From contig DASVQI010000019.1 of NCBI GenBank assembly GCA_036389255.1, forward strand, positions 182,317-246,316: a stretch of DNA of 64,000 nucleotides, written 5' to 3'. Positions 8,220 to 16,666 of this stretch are shown here, one piece after another. The stretch is from JACVRN01 sp036389255 (GTDB taxonomy: Bacteria; Acidobacteriota; Blastocatellia; Pyrinomonadales; Pyrinomonadaceae). Each line of letters opens with the position of its first letter. The first letter of the stretch is position 1. Below the pieces are notes generated by a model, which saw only the letters and a list, made by a program, of their open reading frames with translations, was not told the origin of the DNA and did no database searches. A program made the translations under genes and the position numbers.

Positions 8220-9257
8220 ATGTTTGAGAAGCTGGCCGGAAACGAGCGGATTAAGGCTGTCTTACGGAGCATGCTTGAGCGCGGGCGTGTGCCGGGCGCT
8301 CTGTTGTTCGTGGGAGAGGACGGCGTGGGCAAGCGCCTGTTTGCGCTCGAGCTGGCGAAGGCCATGAACTGCCAGCAGCGAAAGGGCGCGGAAGGCTGCG
8401 ACCATTGCGCCTCGTGCGCGCGCATAGAGCGTTTTCAGTTTCCCACGGCAGACGATACCGAAGCGAACAAGAAGATTATCTGGAGCGGGCATCCGGACGT
8501 AGGGCTCGTGCGGCCTGCCGGGAAAGCGCTTCTGGTAGCGCAGATGCGCGACATAGAGCGCGAAGCAAACTTTCGTCCCTACGAAGGCCACGAGCGCTTC
8601 TTCATCATAGAGGATGCCGACAGGCTGAACGAGTCGTCTTCAAACGCGCTGCTGAAAACACTGGAAGAGCCGCCCGAGACGTCGCACCTTCTGCTTTTGA
8701 CTTCTCGCCCGTCCGCGCTTCTGCCAACGATTCGCTCGCGCTGTCAGGTGATACGCTTTGCGCCGCTTCGCGTGGAAGATGTGGAGAAGCACCTGTCAAC
8801 GGAGCGCCGCATGCCCAAGCGTGAAGCAAATCTTCTGGCGCACATTGCGCGCGGGAGCATTGGCCGCGCGCTCTCCACGGACTTGGCCGCTTATCGTGAG
8901 CAGCGCGACGCCATGCTTGAGGTGCTTTCATCGCTCGCGCTGTCGGGAGATCGCGCCCGGCTGCTTCGCATAGCCGAAGAGATGAACGATGCCAAGCGAA
9001 AGGAGGAGTACGAGCCCCGGCTTGAGGTCTTGGAGATGCTAGTGCATGACGTGTGGGCGCTCCGGTTGGGTGCGCCGGATTCTCAGATAGTCAACAGGGA
9101 TGTGGACGAGCAGCTTAGACAGATAAGCGGGCGCGTCTCTTCCCGGCGTGCTGCGCGGTGGATTACGGAGATAGAGACTCTTCGCGGGCAACTGCTGGTC
9201 AACGTCAACCGAAAGGTTGCGACCGACGCGCTCTTTCTCTCGATGGCGGAAGAATGA
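8220..9257 (+). CDS. holB: DNA polymerase III delta-prime subunit
   Basis: The 345-residue clamp-loader subunit has a P-loop (GEDGVGKRL, about residues 24-32). A cysteine cluster (MNC, then CDHCASC) matches the zinc-binding insert. The region FFIIEDADRLNESSSNALLKTLEEPP is characteristic of delta-prime/tau AAA+ proteins, followed by SRCQVIRF. Delta-prime opens and positions the sliding clamp. It sits directly after tmk, a common bacterial pairing. The ATG abuts a palindromic element and lacks a clear ribosome-binding site, so expression may depend on coupling to tmk or on the hairpin. Confidence 0.93.
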   Translation: MFEKLAGNERIKAVLRSMLERGRVPGALLFVGEDGVGKRLFALELAKAMNCQQRKGAEGCDHCASCARIERFQFPTADDTEANKKIIWSGHPDVGLVRPAGKALLVAQMRDIEREANFRPYEGHERFFIIEDADRLNESSSNALLKTLEEPPETSHLLLLTSRPSALLPTIRSRCQVIRFAPLRVEDVEKHLSTERRMPKREANLLAHIARGSIGRALSTDLAAYREQRDAMLEVLSSLALSGDRARLLRIAEEMNDAKRKEEYEPRLEVLEMLVHDVWALRLGAPDSQIVNRDVDEQLRQISGRVSSRRAARWITEIETLRGQLLVNVNRKVATDALFLSMAEE

Positions 9258-9263
9258 AAGGCA

Positions 9264-9350
9264 GGGGCCGGGTGTCAGGCGTCGGGTGACGGGAGATAAA
9301 GACAGATGTTCTTCTTTTCCCCAAGACCCGGCGCCCGACACCCGGCCCCC
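9264..9350. repeat. Long palindrome of GGGTGTC/GGGTGAC words
   Basis: The left arm (from 9264) is built from words such as GGGTGTCAGGCGTCGGGTGAC, and the right arm (to 9350) is its imperfect complement. The apex reads AAAGACAGATG then TTCTTCTTTT. It fills the space between holB and the response regulator. The same word family and apex type recur at 35.3 kb. Confidence 0.85.
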
Positions 9351-9372
9351 ATTAAAAGGAGGCCCGACCGTT

Positions 9373-10242
9373 ATGGCAAAGAAGATTCTGGTGGTGGATG
9401 ACGACCCGGAGTTGCACAATCTGATTGGCTTCGCTCTCAGGAAAGAGGGCTACGAGGTGATGGACGCGAAGGACGCGTTCGAGGGGCTGGAGATGATTAA
9501 AGAGAATCAGATTGACCTCGCCCTTGTGGACATCATGATGCCCAAGATGGACGGCCTTGAGATGCTGTCCCGCCTGCGCGAGCATAACAAAGAGCTACGA
9601 GTAATCATCATGACCGCGCTCACCACGCCGGAAGCCGCGCTCAGCGCCATGCGCGACCAGGCTTCGGACTTTCTGGCCAAGCCCTTCGACGTTAACCAGC
9701 TTATTTCCGTAGTCGGCAACGCCTTCCATCTTGAGCCTGAGAAGATAAACATAGAAGTGCTGTCGGCGCGTCCGGAATGGATTGAGCTGAGGGTGCCGTG
9801 CGACCCCGCCGCCATTGAGCCGCTTGACCGTTTGATGTCGCAACTGAAGACCGACCTGCCGCGCATCACCAGAGAGAGCGTCACCTACGCCTTCCGAGAG
9901 ATGTTGCGAAACGCCATAGAGCACGGCGGCAAAAACGACCCGACGCAGTTCGTAGAGGTAGGATACCTGCGCTCGCCCCGCATGATTCTCTACCGCATCA
10001 AAGACCCCGGCGAAGGCTTCAGCATAGAATCTCTCTACCAGCCTTCCGGCCCCATCGCGGCCTTTCTCAACCCGGAGGGCGACCCCATGCTGCACGAGCG
10101 AGCGCGCGAAGACCAGGGCTTGCGTCCCGGCGGCTTCGGCATCCTCATAGCGCGCGACATGGTGGACGAGATGATTTACAACGAGCGCCACAACGAAGTG
10201 GTGTTGATTAAATACCTAGACGGCGAAAAGCCGGGGGCTTGA
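9373..10242 (+). CDS. Response regulator receiver domain fused to RsbW-like HATPase
   Basis: The 289-residue protein combines two domains. Residues 1-120 form a receiver domain with acidic pocket DDD near 9-11, the phospho-acceptor Asp in ALVDIMMPKMDG near 53, and the conserved Thr and Lys (IIMTALT, LAKPFD). Residues 130-285 are a GHKL ATPase of the anti-sigma/serine-kinase type, with N box (FREMLRNAIEHGG), G1 box (KDPGEGFS) and G2 region (GLRPGGFGILIARDMVD). The ATG at 9373 was chosen because an AGGAGG site precedes it; the open frame upstream is palindrome sequence. It likely couples phosphorylation to anti-sigma-like partner control. No partner lies alongside. Confidence 0.88.
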   Translation: MAKKILVVDDDPELHNLIGFALRKEGYEVMDAKDAFEGLEMIKENQIDLALVDIMMPKMDGLEMLSRLREHNKELRVIIMTALTTPEAALSAMRDQASDFLAKPFDVNQLISVVGNAFHLEPEKINIEVLSARPEWIELRVPCDPAAIEPLDRLMSQLKTDLPRITRESVTYAFREMLRNAIEHGGKNDPTQFVEVGYLRSPRMILYRIKDPGEGFSIESLYQPSGPIAAFLNPEGDPMLHERAREDQGLRPGGFGILIARDMVDEMIYNERHNEVVLIKYLDGEKPGA

Positions 10243-10305
10243 TTGCCGCTCTTATTAAGTGTCATTATTAGCTCCGCCGGAGGGAGCTGAGAGAAGACCG
10301 TATTT

Positions 10306-10758
10306 ATGCAGGTGATGGAGACGACATATTTTGATGAGCGCGAGACGGGGGCAACCGCGCGCGAGCGTCTCTTTGCGTTTGCCATCGTCGCGACGACGAC
10401 TGCGGGCCTTCTTTACGTGAGGTTTTTCAATCCGTCCGCGCCGGGGAGCCTCTATCCGTCCTGTCCATTCAATAGCCTGACAGGGCTCTATTGTCCGGGA
10501 TGCGGGATGACGCGCGGGCTGCATCAGTTGACGCACGGCCATTTCTTGACGGCCCTGCACTATAACGCACTGATGCTGCTTCTGCTTCCGTTCGCGGCTT
10601 ACGTCTTTGTCTCTTACGCGCTCGTGGCCGCGCGCGGGCGCGGGCTGCCCATGCCGTTCACGCGCCCGGCCTACGTCAAAGCTCTCTTCTGGATAATGCT
10701 AGTCTTCTGGATAGTCAGGAACATCCCGGTCTACCCTCTGACGCTTCTCGCGCCGTAA
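10306..10758 (+). CDS. DUF2752 membrane protein
   Basis: The 150-residue protein has the DUF2752 hallmark YPSCPFNSLTGLYCPGCGM followed by TRGLHQLTHGH. About three hydrophobic segments are present: residues 25-40, 87-107 and 122-142. The function of this family is not established; the paired cysteines (CPxC, CPGCG) suggest metal or redox involvement, but that is inference. A bidirectional terminator after the gene separates it from ispG on the other strand. Confidence 0.85.
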   Translation: MQVMETTYFDERETGATARERLFAFAIVATTTAGLLYVRFFNPSAPGSLYPSCPFNSLTGLYCPGCGMTRGLHQLTHGHFLTALHYNALMLLLLPFAAYVFVSYALVAARGRGLPMPFTRPAYVKALFWIMLVFWIVRNIPVYPLTLLAP

Positions 10759-10786
10759 GCCCGGCTAAAGATTGTCCGGGCCTTCA

Positions 10787-10826
10787 AACAAAAAAGCTGC
10801 CTTTGAATGAAGGCAGCCTTTTTTTG
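10787..10826. terminator. Bidirectional intrinsic terminator
   Basis: An 8-bp GC-rich stem (GCTGCCTT at 10796-10803, AAGGCAGC at 10810-10817) has a six-base loop. It is flanked by an A-tract on the left and a run of seven T on the right. It lies between convergent genes (the DUF2752 gene on + and ispG on -) and can end transcripts from both sides. Confidence 0.92.
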
Positions 10827-10843
10827 TAAAGCTCACGGCTCTT

Positions 10844-11962
10844 TCAGGTGATGGAGACGAGCTCCTTCTGTTCCTTCGCCTCTTCGTCTTTAGCGGCTGA
10901 GACTTCCGAGACAAGCTTCTCCGTCTCGCGCACGAAGGCTTCGACTATGTCAGCGCCCGCGACCTTTCGCATGGGGACGCCGTTCTTGTAAATCATGCCC
11001 ACGTTGCGGCCGAAGGTGATGCCGAGTTGCGAATCGTGCGCCTCGCCGGGGCCGTTGACGGCGCAGCCCATGATGGAGAGATGAAGCGGCTCTTCTATGT
11101 GGGCCAGTCGTCGCTCAATCTCCGTGACTATGCCTACGAAGTCGTCAACGTCCAGCCTGCCGCATGTCGGGCAGGCCACGACTGTCACGCCGCGCTTGCG
11201 AAGCTCAAGGGATTTAAGAATCTCCCAGCCGACGCGCACCTCTTCCTGCGGCTCTGCGGCCAGCGAGACGCGAATCGTGTCGCCAATGCCTTCGTGCAGG
11301 AGAATGCCCAAGCCTATGGCTGATTTGACGGTGCCGGAGAAGGCTGTGCCCGCTTCGGTCACGCCCAAGTGAAGCGGATAATCCACCTTTTCCGCGAGCA
11401 GCCTGTAAGCGGCGACGGTGCGATGCACGTCCGAAGCTTTGAGCGAGATGATGATGTCCGTAAAGTCCAAATCTTCCAGAATGCGTATGTGCCGCATGGC
11501 CGATTCGACCATGGCTTCCGGCGTAGCCGTGCCGTACTTCTTCAATAAATCTTTTTCGAGCGAGCCGCCGTTGACGCCTATGCGAATCGGAACCTTTTGG
11601 GCCTGAGTCGCGCGGACGACTTCCCTCACGCGGTCAATTGAGCCTATGTTGCCGGGATTAAGCCTGAGCTTATCAATGCCTGCCTCAAGGGCCATGAGCG
11701 CGAGCTTGTAGTGAAAGTGTATGTCAGCGACGAGCGGAACCGAAGGGACGCGCTTGCGTATCTCCTTGAGCGCGACGGCGGCGTCTTTGTCCGGCACGGC
11801 GACGCGCACAATCTCGCACCCGGCGCGCATCATCTCTTCAATCTGCGCGACCGTCTCGTCCACGTTGGCCGTGTCCGTCTTGGTCATGGACTGGACGCGC
11901 ACGGGCGCGCCTCCGCCAATCACAAGGTCTTTGACTCTTACCGCTTTTGACTTTCGCATCAT
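10844..11962 (-). CDS. ispG: 4-hydroxy-3-methylbut-2-enyl diphosphate synthase IspG (GcpE)
   Basis: The 372-residue iron-sulfur enzyme catalyses the penultimate step of the MEP isoprenoid pathway. Visible signatures are PVRVQSMTKTDT at the N-terminus, VADIHFHYKLAL, LRLNPGNIG and the cluster-binding CPTCGRLDVD plus IMGCAVNGPGE. Length is typical of the short bacterial form. The C-terminus carries about 20 extra charged residues rich in Glu/Lys. It is the last gene of a minus-strand run that also holds dxr, from the same pathway. It ends at the bidirectional terminator. Confidence 0.97.
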   Translation of the reverse strand: MMRKSKAVRVKDLVIGGGAPVRVQSMTKTDTANVDETVAQIEEMMRAGCEIVRVAVPDKDAAVALKEIRKRVPSVPLVADIHFHYKLALMALEAGIDKLRLNPGNIGSIDRVREVVRATQAQKVPIRIGVNGGSLEKDLLKKYGTATPEAMVESAMRHIRILEDLDFTDIIISLKASDVHRTVAAYRLLAEKVDYPLHLGVTEAGTAFSGTVKSAIGLGILLHEGIGDTIRVSLAAEPQEEVRVGWEILKSLELRKRGVTVVACPTCGRLDVDDFVGIVTEIERRLAHIEEPLHLSIMGCAVNGPGEAHDSQLGITFGRNVGMIYKNGVPMRKVAGADIVEAFVRETEKLVSEVSAAKDEEAKEQKELVSIT

Positions 11963-11996
11963 TCGTAGCTTCCAGCCTCTGTTAAGTAGCGCGGAA

Positions 11997-13424
11997 TCAC
12001 TTCTGCGGCGCGGGCGCTTGCTGCGCGGGCTTGTTCGAGCCGCCGCGCCAGATGGACGCCTCCTTTATCAGGTCGTTCGAGATGACGAAGACCATCAGCA
12101 GAAGCAGCATCACGAAGCCCACCTGCTGTATGCGCTCGCGTATGGCCATGGAGAGCCGTATGCCTATGACGCCCAGCACCGCCTCCAGCAGCAGTATGAA
12201 GATTGCGCCGCCGTCCAGCACAGGGATAGGCAGCAGGTTAAAGACGCCAAGGCTCAGGGAAAGGAAGCCGAGCATGCCGAAGACGCCGCTCCAGCCAAGC
12301 TCGTTGGCGGAGGTCGAAGCCGCGCGCGCTATTCCAATCGGGCCCGAGATGGTGTTGCGGGCCGAGCGCTGGCCCGTGAAGAACTGCGATAGGGCGCGGC
12401 CTGTGAGCCGCAGTATCTCCAGATTGAAGTTGACGGCGTAACCCGTAGCCGCGACCGGGCCAACACGCTGTCGCGGCGGGTCGTCCCCAAGCTGCACGCC
12501 GAGCAGCGCTCTCTCATTTCCCTTGTCGTCCCGCACTCGCTGAAGGTCGGAGGCCACCTGCTCCATCTGCTGCCCTCCACGCTCTATGGTCAGGCGAAGC
12601 TCTCCTTCTTTATATTCGCTTATGAACTGCGTGGCATGTGCGCTGTTGCGAATCTGCTCGCCGTTGATGGCCAGCAGGCGGTCGCCCGGCTTTAATTGCG
12701 CGCGGTCGGCCGCCGAGCCCTGCGCTATGGAGTCTATGATGACAGGCACGACGACGCCGTAATCGGGCACGAAGCCCAGCTCGCCAATGGTTTCAGTCCC
12801 CTCTTTGCGCACGGTCGGGACGATTGACAGGCTCCGGCGCTCGCCGTTGCGTTCGATGGTCAAAGGAATCGGCTGCGGCTGGTCGGGCACTACAAGCGCA
12901 TCGCCGCGTATGCGATCCCACGTCGGATTGTCCACGCCGTTGAAAGAGACTATGCGGTCGCCGGGCTGAAGCCCCGCCGTCTCTGCCGCCCTGCCGGGGA
13001 TGACGCGCGCGACCACGGGTGAAGTAGGCATCGCCGGAATGCCGAAAAGCATGGCAGCGCCAAGCGGAATGGCGAGCGCCGTCAGGATATTCATGATGGG
13101 CCCGGCGATGGCTACGGCTATGCGCTGCCACTTGGGGCGCAGGTTGAACTGCTCTTCGGGCGGGATGTCGGAGGCGCTAGCGCCCTCAATCGGCGCGTTG
13201 GATTCGTCGCCGCCCAGCTTGACGTAGCCGCCAAGGGGAATGGCCGACACGCGATAATCCGTATCGCCCCACTTGCGCCCTAAAAGGCGCGGGCCGAAGC
13301 CCACAGAGAACGTCTCCACGCGAATCTTCAGCAGCTTGGCTACGGCAAAATGGCCGAACTCGTGTATTACTACCGCCGCGCCCAGTATGAAGATAAAAGC
13401 CAGACCACCAATAATATAAGTCAT
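11997..13424 (-). CDS. rseP: Site-2 protease RseP, two PDZ domains
   Basis: The 475-residue membrane zinc metalloprotease has the HEFGH active-site motif near residue 22 and the second metal-ligand region (NLLPIPVLDGG) near 400. Two PDZ-like domains lie between (around ARVIPGRAAETAGLQPGDRI and SIAQGSAADRAQLKPGDRL). Two domains match E. coli RseP rather than single-PDZ forms. RseP cuts anti-sigma factors within the membrane. It lies between dxr and ispG, the classic order. A proline/alanine/glutamine tail follows the last membrane span. Confidence 0.95.
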   Translation of the reverse strand: MTYIIGGLAFIFILGAAVVIHEFGHFAVAKLLKIRVETFSVGFGPRLLGRKWGDTDYRVSAIPLGGYVKLGGDESNAPIEGASASDIPPEEQFNLRPKWQRIAVAIAGPIMNILTALAIPLGAAMLFGIPAMPTSPVVARVIPGRAAETAGLQPGDRIVSFNGVDNPTWDRIRGDALVVPDQPQPIPLTIERNGERRSLSIVPTVRKEGTETIGELGFVPDYGVVVPVIIDSIAQGSAADRAQLKPGDRLLAINGEQIRNSAHATQFISEYKEGELRLTIERGGQQMEQVASDLQRVRDDKGNERALLGVQLGDDPPRQRVGPVAATGYAVNFNLEILRLTGRALSQFFTGQRSARNTISGPIGIARAASTSANELGWSGVFGMLGFLSLSLGVFNLLPIPVLDGGAIFILLLEAVLGVIGIRLSMAIRERIQQVGFVMLLLLMVFVISNDLIKEASIWRGGSNKPAQQAPAPQK

Positions 13425-13593
13425 ATCAGAAACTCTCTCATCCGTTCACTAATTCACGCAAAAGCCCCACCCAACAACGGGTTTAGAATCGAGCGCACAA
13501 TCACGGGTTGCATATAAAGTGAGAGTTTAAGCGGCAAAGCAGTTAAGGTAAAGGCCAGAAGGCGAAAATCTGCTCTCTCTACTTCCGGCTCCT

Positions 13594-14793
13594 TCAGTCG
13601 CCCGCGAAGCTCGGCGCGCTCGCGGACAGCCGGTTGATTGCCGCTAGAGCCTGTGAGCGGGCCTCGGCGTCCGTCCTCAGCACGACGTCCAGATTCGAGA
13701 CGGCTTCCACTTCATGCTCGTCCATCACGCGCTCTATGACACGCGGAATATCATTGAAGGAGATGTGCCCGTTGATGAAAGCTTCCACGGCCACTTCGTT
13801 GGCGGCGTTCATGGCGGCGGGCAACGTGCCGCCCGTCCTAAGCGCACGGTAGGCCAGAGAGATTGCGGGAAAGCGCTCCGTGTCCGGCTGCTCGAAATGG
13901 AGCGCCTGATGCTTGGTCAAGTCCAGTGGCGGCAGCTCGCACGGATACCTTTCCGGGTAAGTCAGCGCGTACTGTATGGCGTGGCGCATGTCGGTCACAC
14001 CCATTTGGGCGATGATGGAGCCGTCAATCAACTCAATCATGGAATGCACTACGGATTCCGGGTGAACGACTATGCTGATTTCGTCGGCCTCGAAGCCGAA
14101 GAGCCAGCGCGCCTCTATCACCTCAAGCCCCTTGTTCATCAGCGTAGCCGAATCAATCGTGACCTTCGCTCCCATGTTCCACGTAGGATGGCGCATGGCC
14201 TCCGCGACGGTCGCCGCTTCCATCTCTTCGCGCTTGCGCGTGCGGAAGGGGCCACCCGAGGCGGTCAGGATGAGGCGGCGAACCTCGCTGCGCTTTTCGC
14301 CGCGCAGGCATTGATGAAGCGCGTTGTGCTCGGAATCCACGGGCAGGAGTTCCGCGCCCGAAACCTTGGCGGCCTTTGTCATCAACTCGCCCGCCATCAC
14401 CAGCGTCTCTTTGTTGGCGAGCGCCACGCGCTTACCGGTTTCTAGGGCGCGCAAAGTCGGGACGAATCCGACCGCGCCGACCGTGGCCGAGACAACGCAG
14501 TCGGCCTCCTCGTGAGTGGCTACCGCAACCAGACCTTCCGTGCCAACGACTATGCGCGGCAGGTCAACGTCTTTCTGGAAGAGCGCCGCGCGCAGCTTCG
14601 CGGCGTGCTCATCGGATTCGACCGAGACGAGTTCCGGCAGATGACGAGCGACCTGCTCGGCCAGCCTCTCCACGTTGCGGCCCGCGCCGAGCGCCACCAC
14701 GCGGAACTGTTCGCTCAGAGACTCAACGACCCGCAGAGTGTTGCAGCCGATTGAGCCTGTAGAGCCCAGAATGCTGATTCCTTTAACCTTCAT
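13594..14793 (-). CDS. dxr: 1-deoxy-D-xylulose 5-phosphate reductoisomerase
   Basis: The 399-residue enzyme makes MEP from DXP using NADPH. It shows the nucleotide-binding start ILGSTGSIG, the NKETLVMAGE segment, the metal/substrate part (LPVDSEHNALHQCL) and ILTASGGPF, all diagnostic. It ends 169 bp upstream of the rseP start, a gap without a visible gene. Together with ispG, uppS and cdsA it forms an isoprenoid and envelope-lipid cluster. Confidence 0.97.
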   Translation of the reverse strand: MKVKGISILGSTGSIGCNTLRVVESLSEQFRVVALGAGRNVERLAEQVARHLPELVSVESDEHAAKLRAALFQKDVDLPRIVVGTEGLVAVATHEEADCVVSATVGAVGFVPTLRALETGKRVALANKETLVMAGELMTKAAKVSGAELLPVDSEHNALHQCLRGEKRSEVRRLILTASGGPFRTRKREEMEAATVAEAMRHPTWNMGAKVTIDSATLMNKGLEVIEARWLFGFEADEISIVVHPESVVHSMIELIDGSIIAQMGVTDMRHAIQYALTYPERYPCELPPLDLTKHQALHFEQPDTERFPAISLAYRALRTGGTLPAAMNAANEVAVEAFINGHISFNDIPRVIERVMDEHEVEAVSNLDVVLRTDAEARSQALAAINRLSASAPSFAGD

Positions 14794-14803
14794 GCTCCCC
14801 TAC

Positions 14804-15229
14804 TCAAGGCGGCGAACTGTTGTACCTGTCCAGCAGGTAGACGGTCTGCCCGGACTCGTTCACGTAAGAAGCGCCCGTCACTCGCCACTGCCTGCCCTGA
14901 CTAAAAACCATGTCAACGGTCGCGTTCACGGTGCGACTAGCGCCTTTAACTTTAAGATAGAGCGTAGCCGTCCCGTCCGAGTCCTGCGTGTTGATGCTGC
15001 CCGTGACGAAGCTCCCGAACTCACGCACCTCGCCTATATCTTCTCTCAGCTTCTCGTTCTGCTTGAGAAACGTTCTGGCCGTGGAAGCGGCCTCGCTATT
15101 GCCGAGCGTGTAAAAGACGATGCCGACTATAGCTCCTACGAAAAGCGCCACCAGCAGGAAGACCGTTCCCAGGATGCTGAAAATAATGATGAGCAGCTTT
15201 TTCGTAGTCATCGGCAGATTAAGCGCCAC
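14804..15229 (-). CDS. Small membrane-anchored protein, Coa1/Tim21-like
   Basis: The 141-residue protein has a basic start, one long transmembrane helix (residues 12-42) and a periplasmic domain of about 95 residues. The pattern (YLKVKGASRTVNATVDMVFSQGRQWRVTGAS) resembles Coa1/Tim21-fold proteins annotated as cytochrome c oxidase assembly factor 1 family. A second ATG at residue 7 may be the true start. It lies between cdsA and dxr, 10 bp before dxr, so it is co-transcribed. The fold suggestion is tentative; function unknown. Confidence 0.65.
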   Translation of the reverse strand: MALNLPMTTKKLLIIIFSILGTVFLLVALFVGAIVGIVFYTLGNSEAASTARTFLKQNEKLREDIGEVREFGSFVTGSINTQDSDGTATLYLKVKGASRTVNATVDMVFSQGRQWRVTGASYVNESGQTVYLLDRYNSSPP

Positions 15230-15247
15230 GCGCTCTATGACAAAGAG

Positions 15248-16066
15248 TTACGGGCTGAAATAGAACAGGCCGAAATAGTAGATGACGGGCGCGTTGAAGA
15301 GCAAGCTGTCCAGCCTGTCCAGCAAACCGCCGTGACCGGGAAGAATCTGAGCGGCGTCTTTAGCGCCAGCGCCCCGCTTCAGAGCGCTCTCGGTCAAATC
15401 TCCTATCACGCCCAGCACATTCATCACGGCCGCGAGCGGGAGCGCCGCCTTCAAACTCAACTCAGGAAAGAACCAGAAGTGCGCTATAACGGCCATCAAA
15501 AGGCTCGCCAGCATCCCGCCGACGGCTCCCTCCCAAGTCTTTCCGGGGCTGATGCCGGGCGCGAGCTTGTGGCGGCCGAAGGTTCGCCCGGTGTAATACG
15601 CACCCGTGTCCGAGCCCATTATGACCAGAAAGAAGAAGGAGAGCAGGTCGGAGGCGCGCGGCTGTATGAACGGGTCTGCGATGGCTCGGAGCGCGACCAG
15701 ATGGCCGCCCAGAAGCACCACGTAAAGCACGCCCAGAACCGTTGCGCCGACCGACGCAATCATCTTGTCGAAGGGCGCGCCCTTGAGCATCGCTGCGGCG
15801 AGCGCCGCCATAGTGAAGAGAATCAGTATGAGCGTAATCAGCCGCAGGTCGTTAAAGTAGAAGGCTATGAAGAGCGCGGCGGCGGCTGCGAAGCCCACGA
15901 CCACGTCCGGCTTCATCTCACGCTTGCGCGCCAGCCACCAGAACTCGTAGAGTCCGGCCGTCATGGCAAAGAGAGCCAGCGCCACAAACAGGGGCCACAG
16001 CCACGGAACCAGAATGGATGCGATTAGAATGGGAAGGGCTATCAGTGCGGTGATGACGCGTTTCAT
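15248..16066 (-). CDS. cdsA: Phosphatidate cytidylyltransferase
   Basis: The 272-residue polytopic membrane enzyme makes CDP-diacylglycerol. The family signature is clear: GSDTGAYYTGRTFGRHKLAPGISPGKTWEG in the second half and DLTESALKRGAGAKDAAQILPGHGG with the terminal LDRLDSLLF motif. About eight hydrophobic segments are present. It belongs to the uppS-cdsA-dxr-rseP-ispG run, here separated from uppS by a Uma2-type gene. Confidence 0.96.
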   Translation of the reverse strand: MKRVITALIALPILIASILVPWLWPLFVALALFAMTAGLYEFWWLARKREMKPDVVVGFAAAAALFIAFYFNDLRLITLILILFTMAALAAAMLKGAPFDKMIASVGATVLGVLYVVLLGGHLVALRAIADPFIQPRASDLLSFFFLVIMGSDTGAYYTGRTFGRHKLAPGISPGKTWEGAVGGMLASLLMAVIAHFWFFPELSLKAALPLAAVMNVLGVIGDLTESALKRGAGAKDAAQILPGHGGLLDRLDSLLFNAPVIYYFGLFYFSP

Positions 16067-16086
16067 TAAGCTTTTGATTGCCCGGT

Positions 16087-16653
16087 CTAAAAATCGAGTT
16101 CAGCGAACAGTTCCGACACCGGCATGGAAAATCCCGGAACAACATCCTCTCCGTCAAGCAGGTCATCTGCCCGTAAGAGCTTGTCCGGTTGCGGCGTGTG
16201 ATAGACGAGCGCCGTCTGGTCTTCCGGATTCAAGACCCAGATTAATTTCGCGCCATTGTCGAAATATTCGACAATCTTCTCGTGCAGTCTTTCTATGGTG
16301 TCGCTCGGGGAAAGAACTTCCACGGCTAAATCCGGTGCGCCGTTAAAGAATTTTTTCGGCGCTCGCTTTGCGCCCTGCAACCGCTCCTTCGCTATGAAAG
16401 AGACATCAGGCGAAAGAAATGTTGTCCTGCCCTTCATCCAATAGCCGGCGCTCGAGCCGCACACAATTCCCAGCTTGTGTTTGCGTACAAAGTTGAACAG
16501 GGCTGAACTCAGGCGCACTCCAATCTCTTCGTGCTCAATGCCAGCAGGACTCACGACGAGCTCTCCTTTTATAATCTCGCACTTTTTGCTGTCGTCGGGC
16601 AGCGACAGCAGTTCCTCGTCCGTCCAGACCTTGTTTTGAATAGCAGTATCCAT
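16087..16653 (-). CDS. Uma2-family putative endonuclease (DUF820)
   Basis: The 188-residue protein fits the Uma2/DUF820 family. It has the opening WTDEELLSLPDDSKKCEIIKGELVV, the central PDVSFI segment and LAVEVLSPSDTIERLHEKIVEYFDNGAKLIWVLNP, which carries the PD-(D/E)XK-like acidic and E-x-hydrophobic residues. Genes of this family are strongly expanded in some bacteria, notably cyanobacteria, and their role is unsettled. It lies between uppS and cdsA with gaps of 13 and 20 bp. That is an unusual insertion into an otherwise conserved operon, most likely a later gain. Confidence 0.85.
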   Translation of the reverse strand: MDTAIQNKVWTDEELLSLPDDSKKCEIIKGELVVSPAGIEHEEIGVRLSSALFNFVRKHKLGIVCGSSAGYWMKGRTTFLSPDVSFIAKERLQGAKRAPKKFFNGAPDLAVEVLSPSDTIERLHEKIVEYFDNGAKLIWVLNPEDQTALVYHTPQPDKLLRADDLLDGEDVVPGFSMPVSELFAELDF

Positions 16654-16666
16654 TTGCTTCTGAGCA

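Noticed and set aside
14675..16027. 450-codon open frame on + opposite dxr and cdsA
   Set aside because: It is antisense to two firmly identified genes, has Arg/Gln/His-rich composition and no domain signature. It is a shadow of codon bias.
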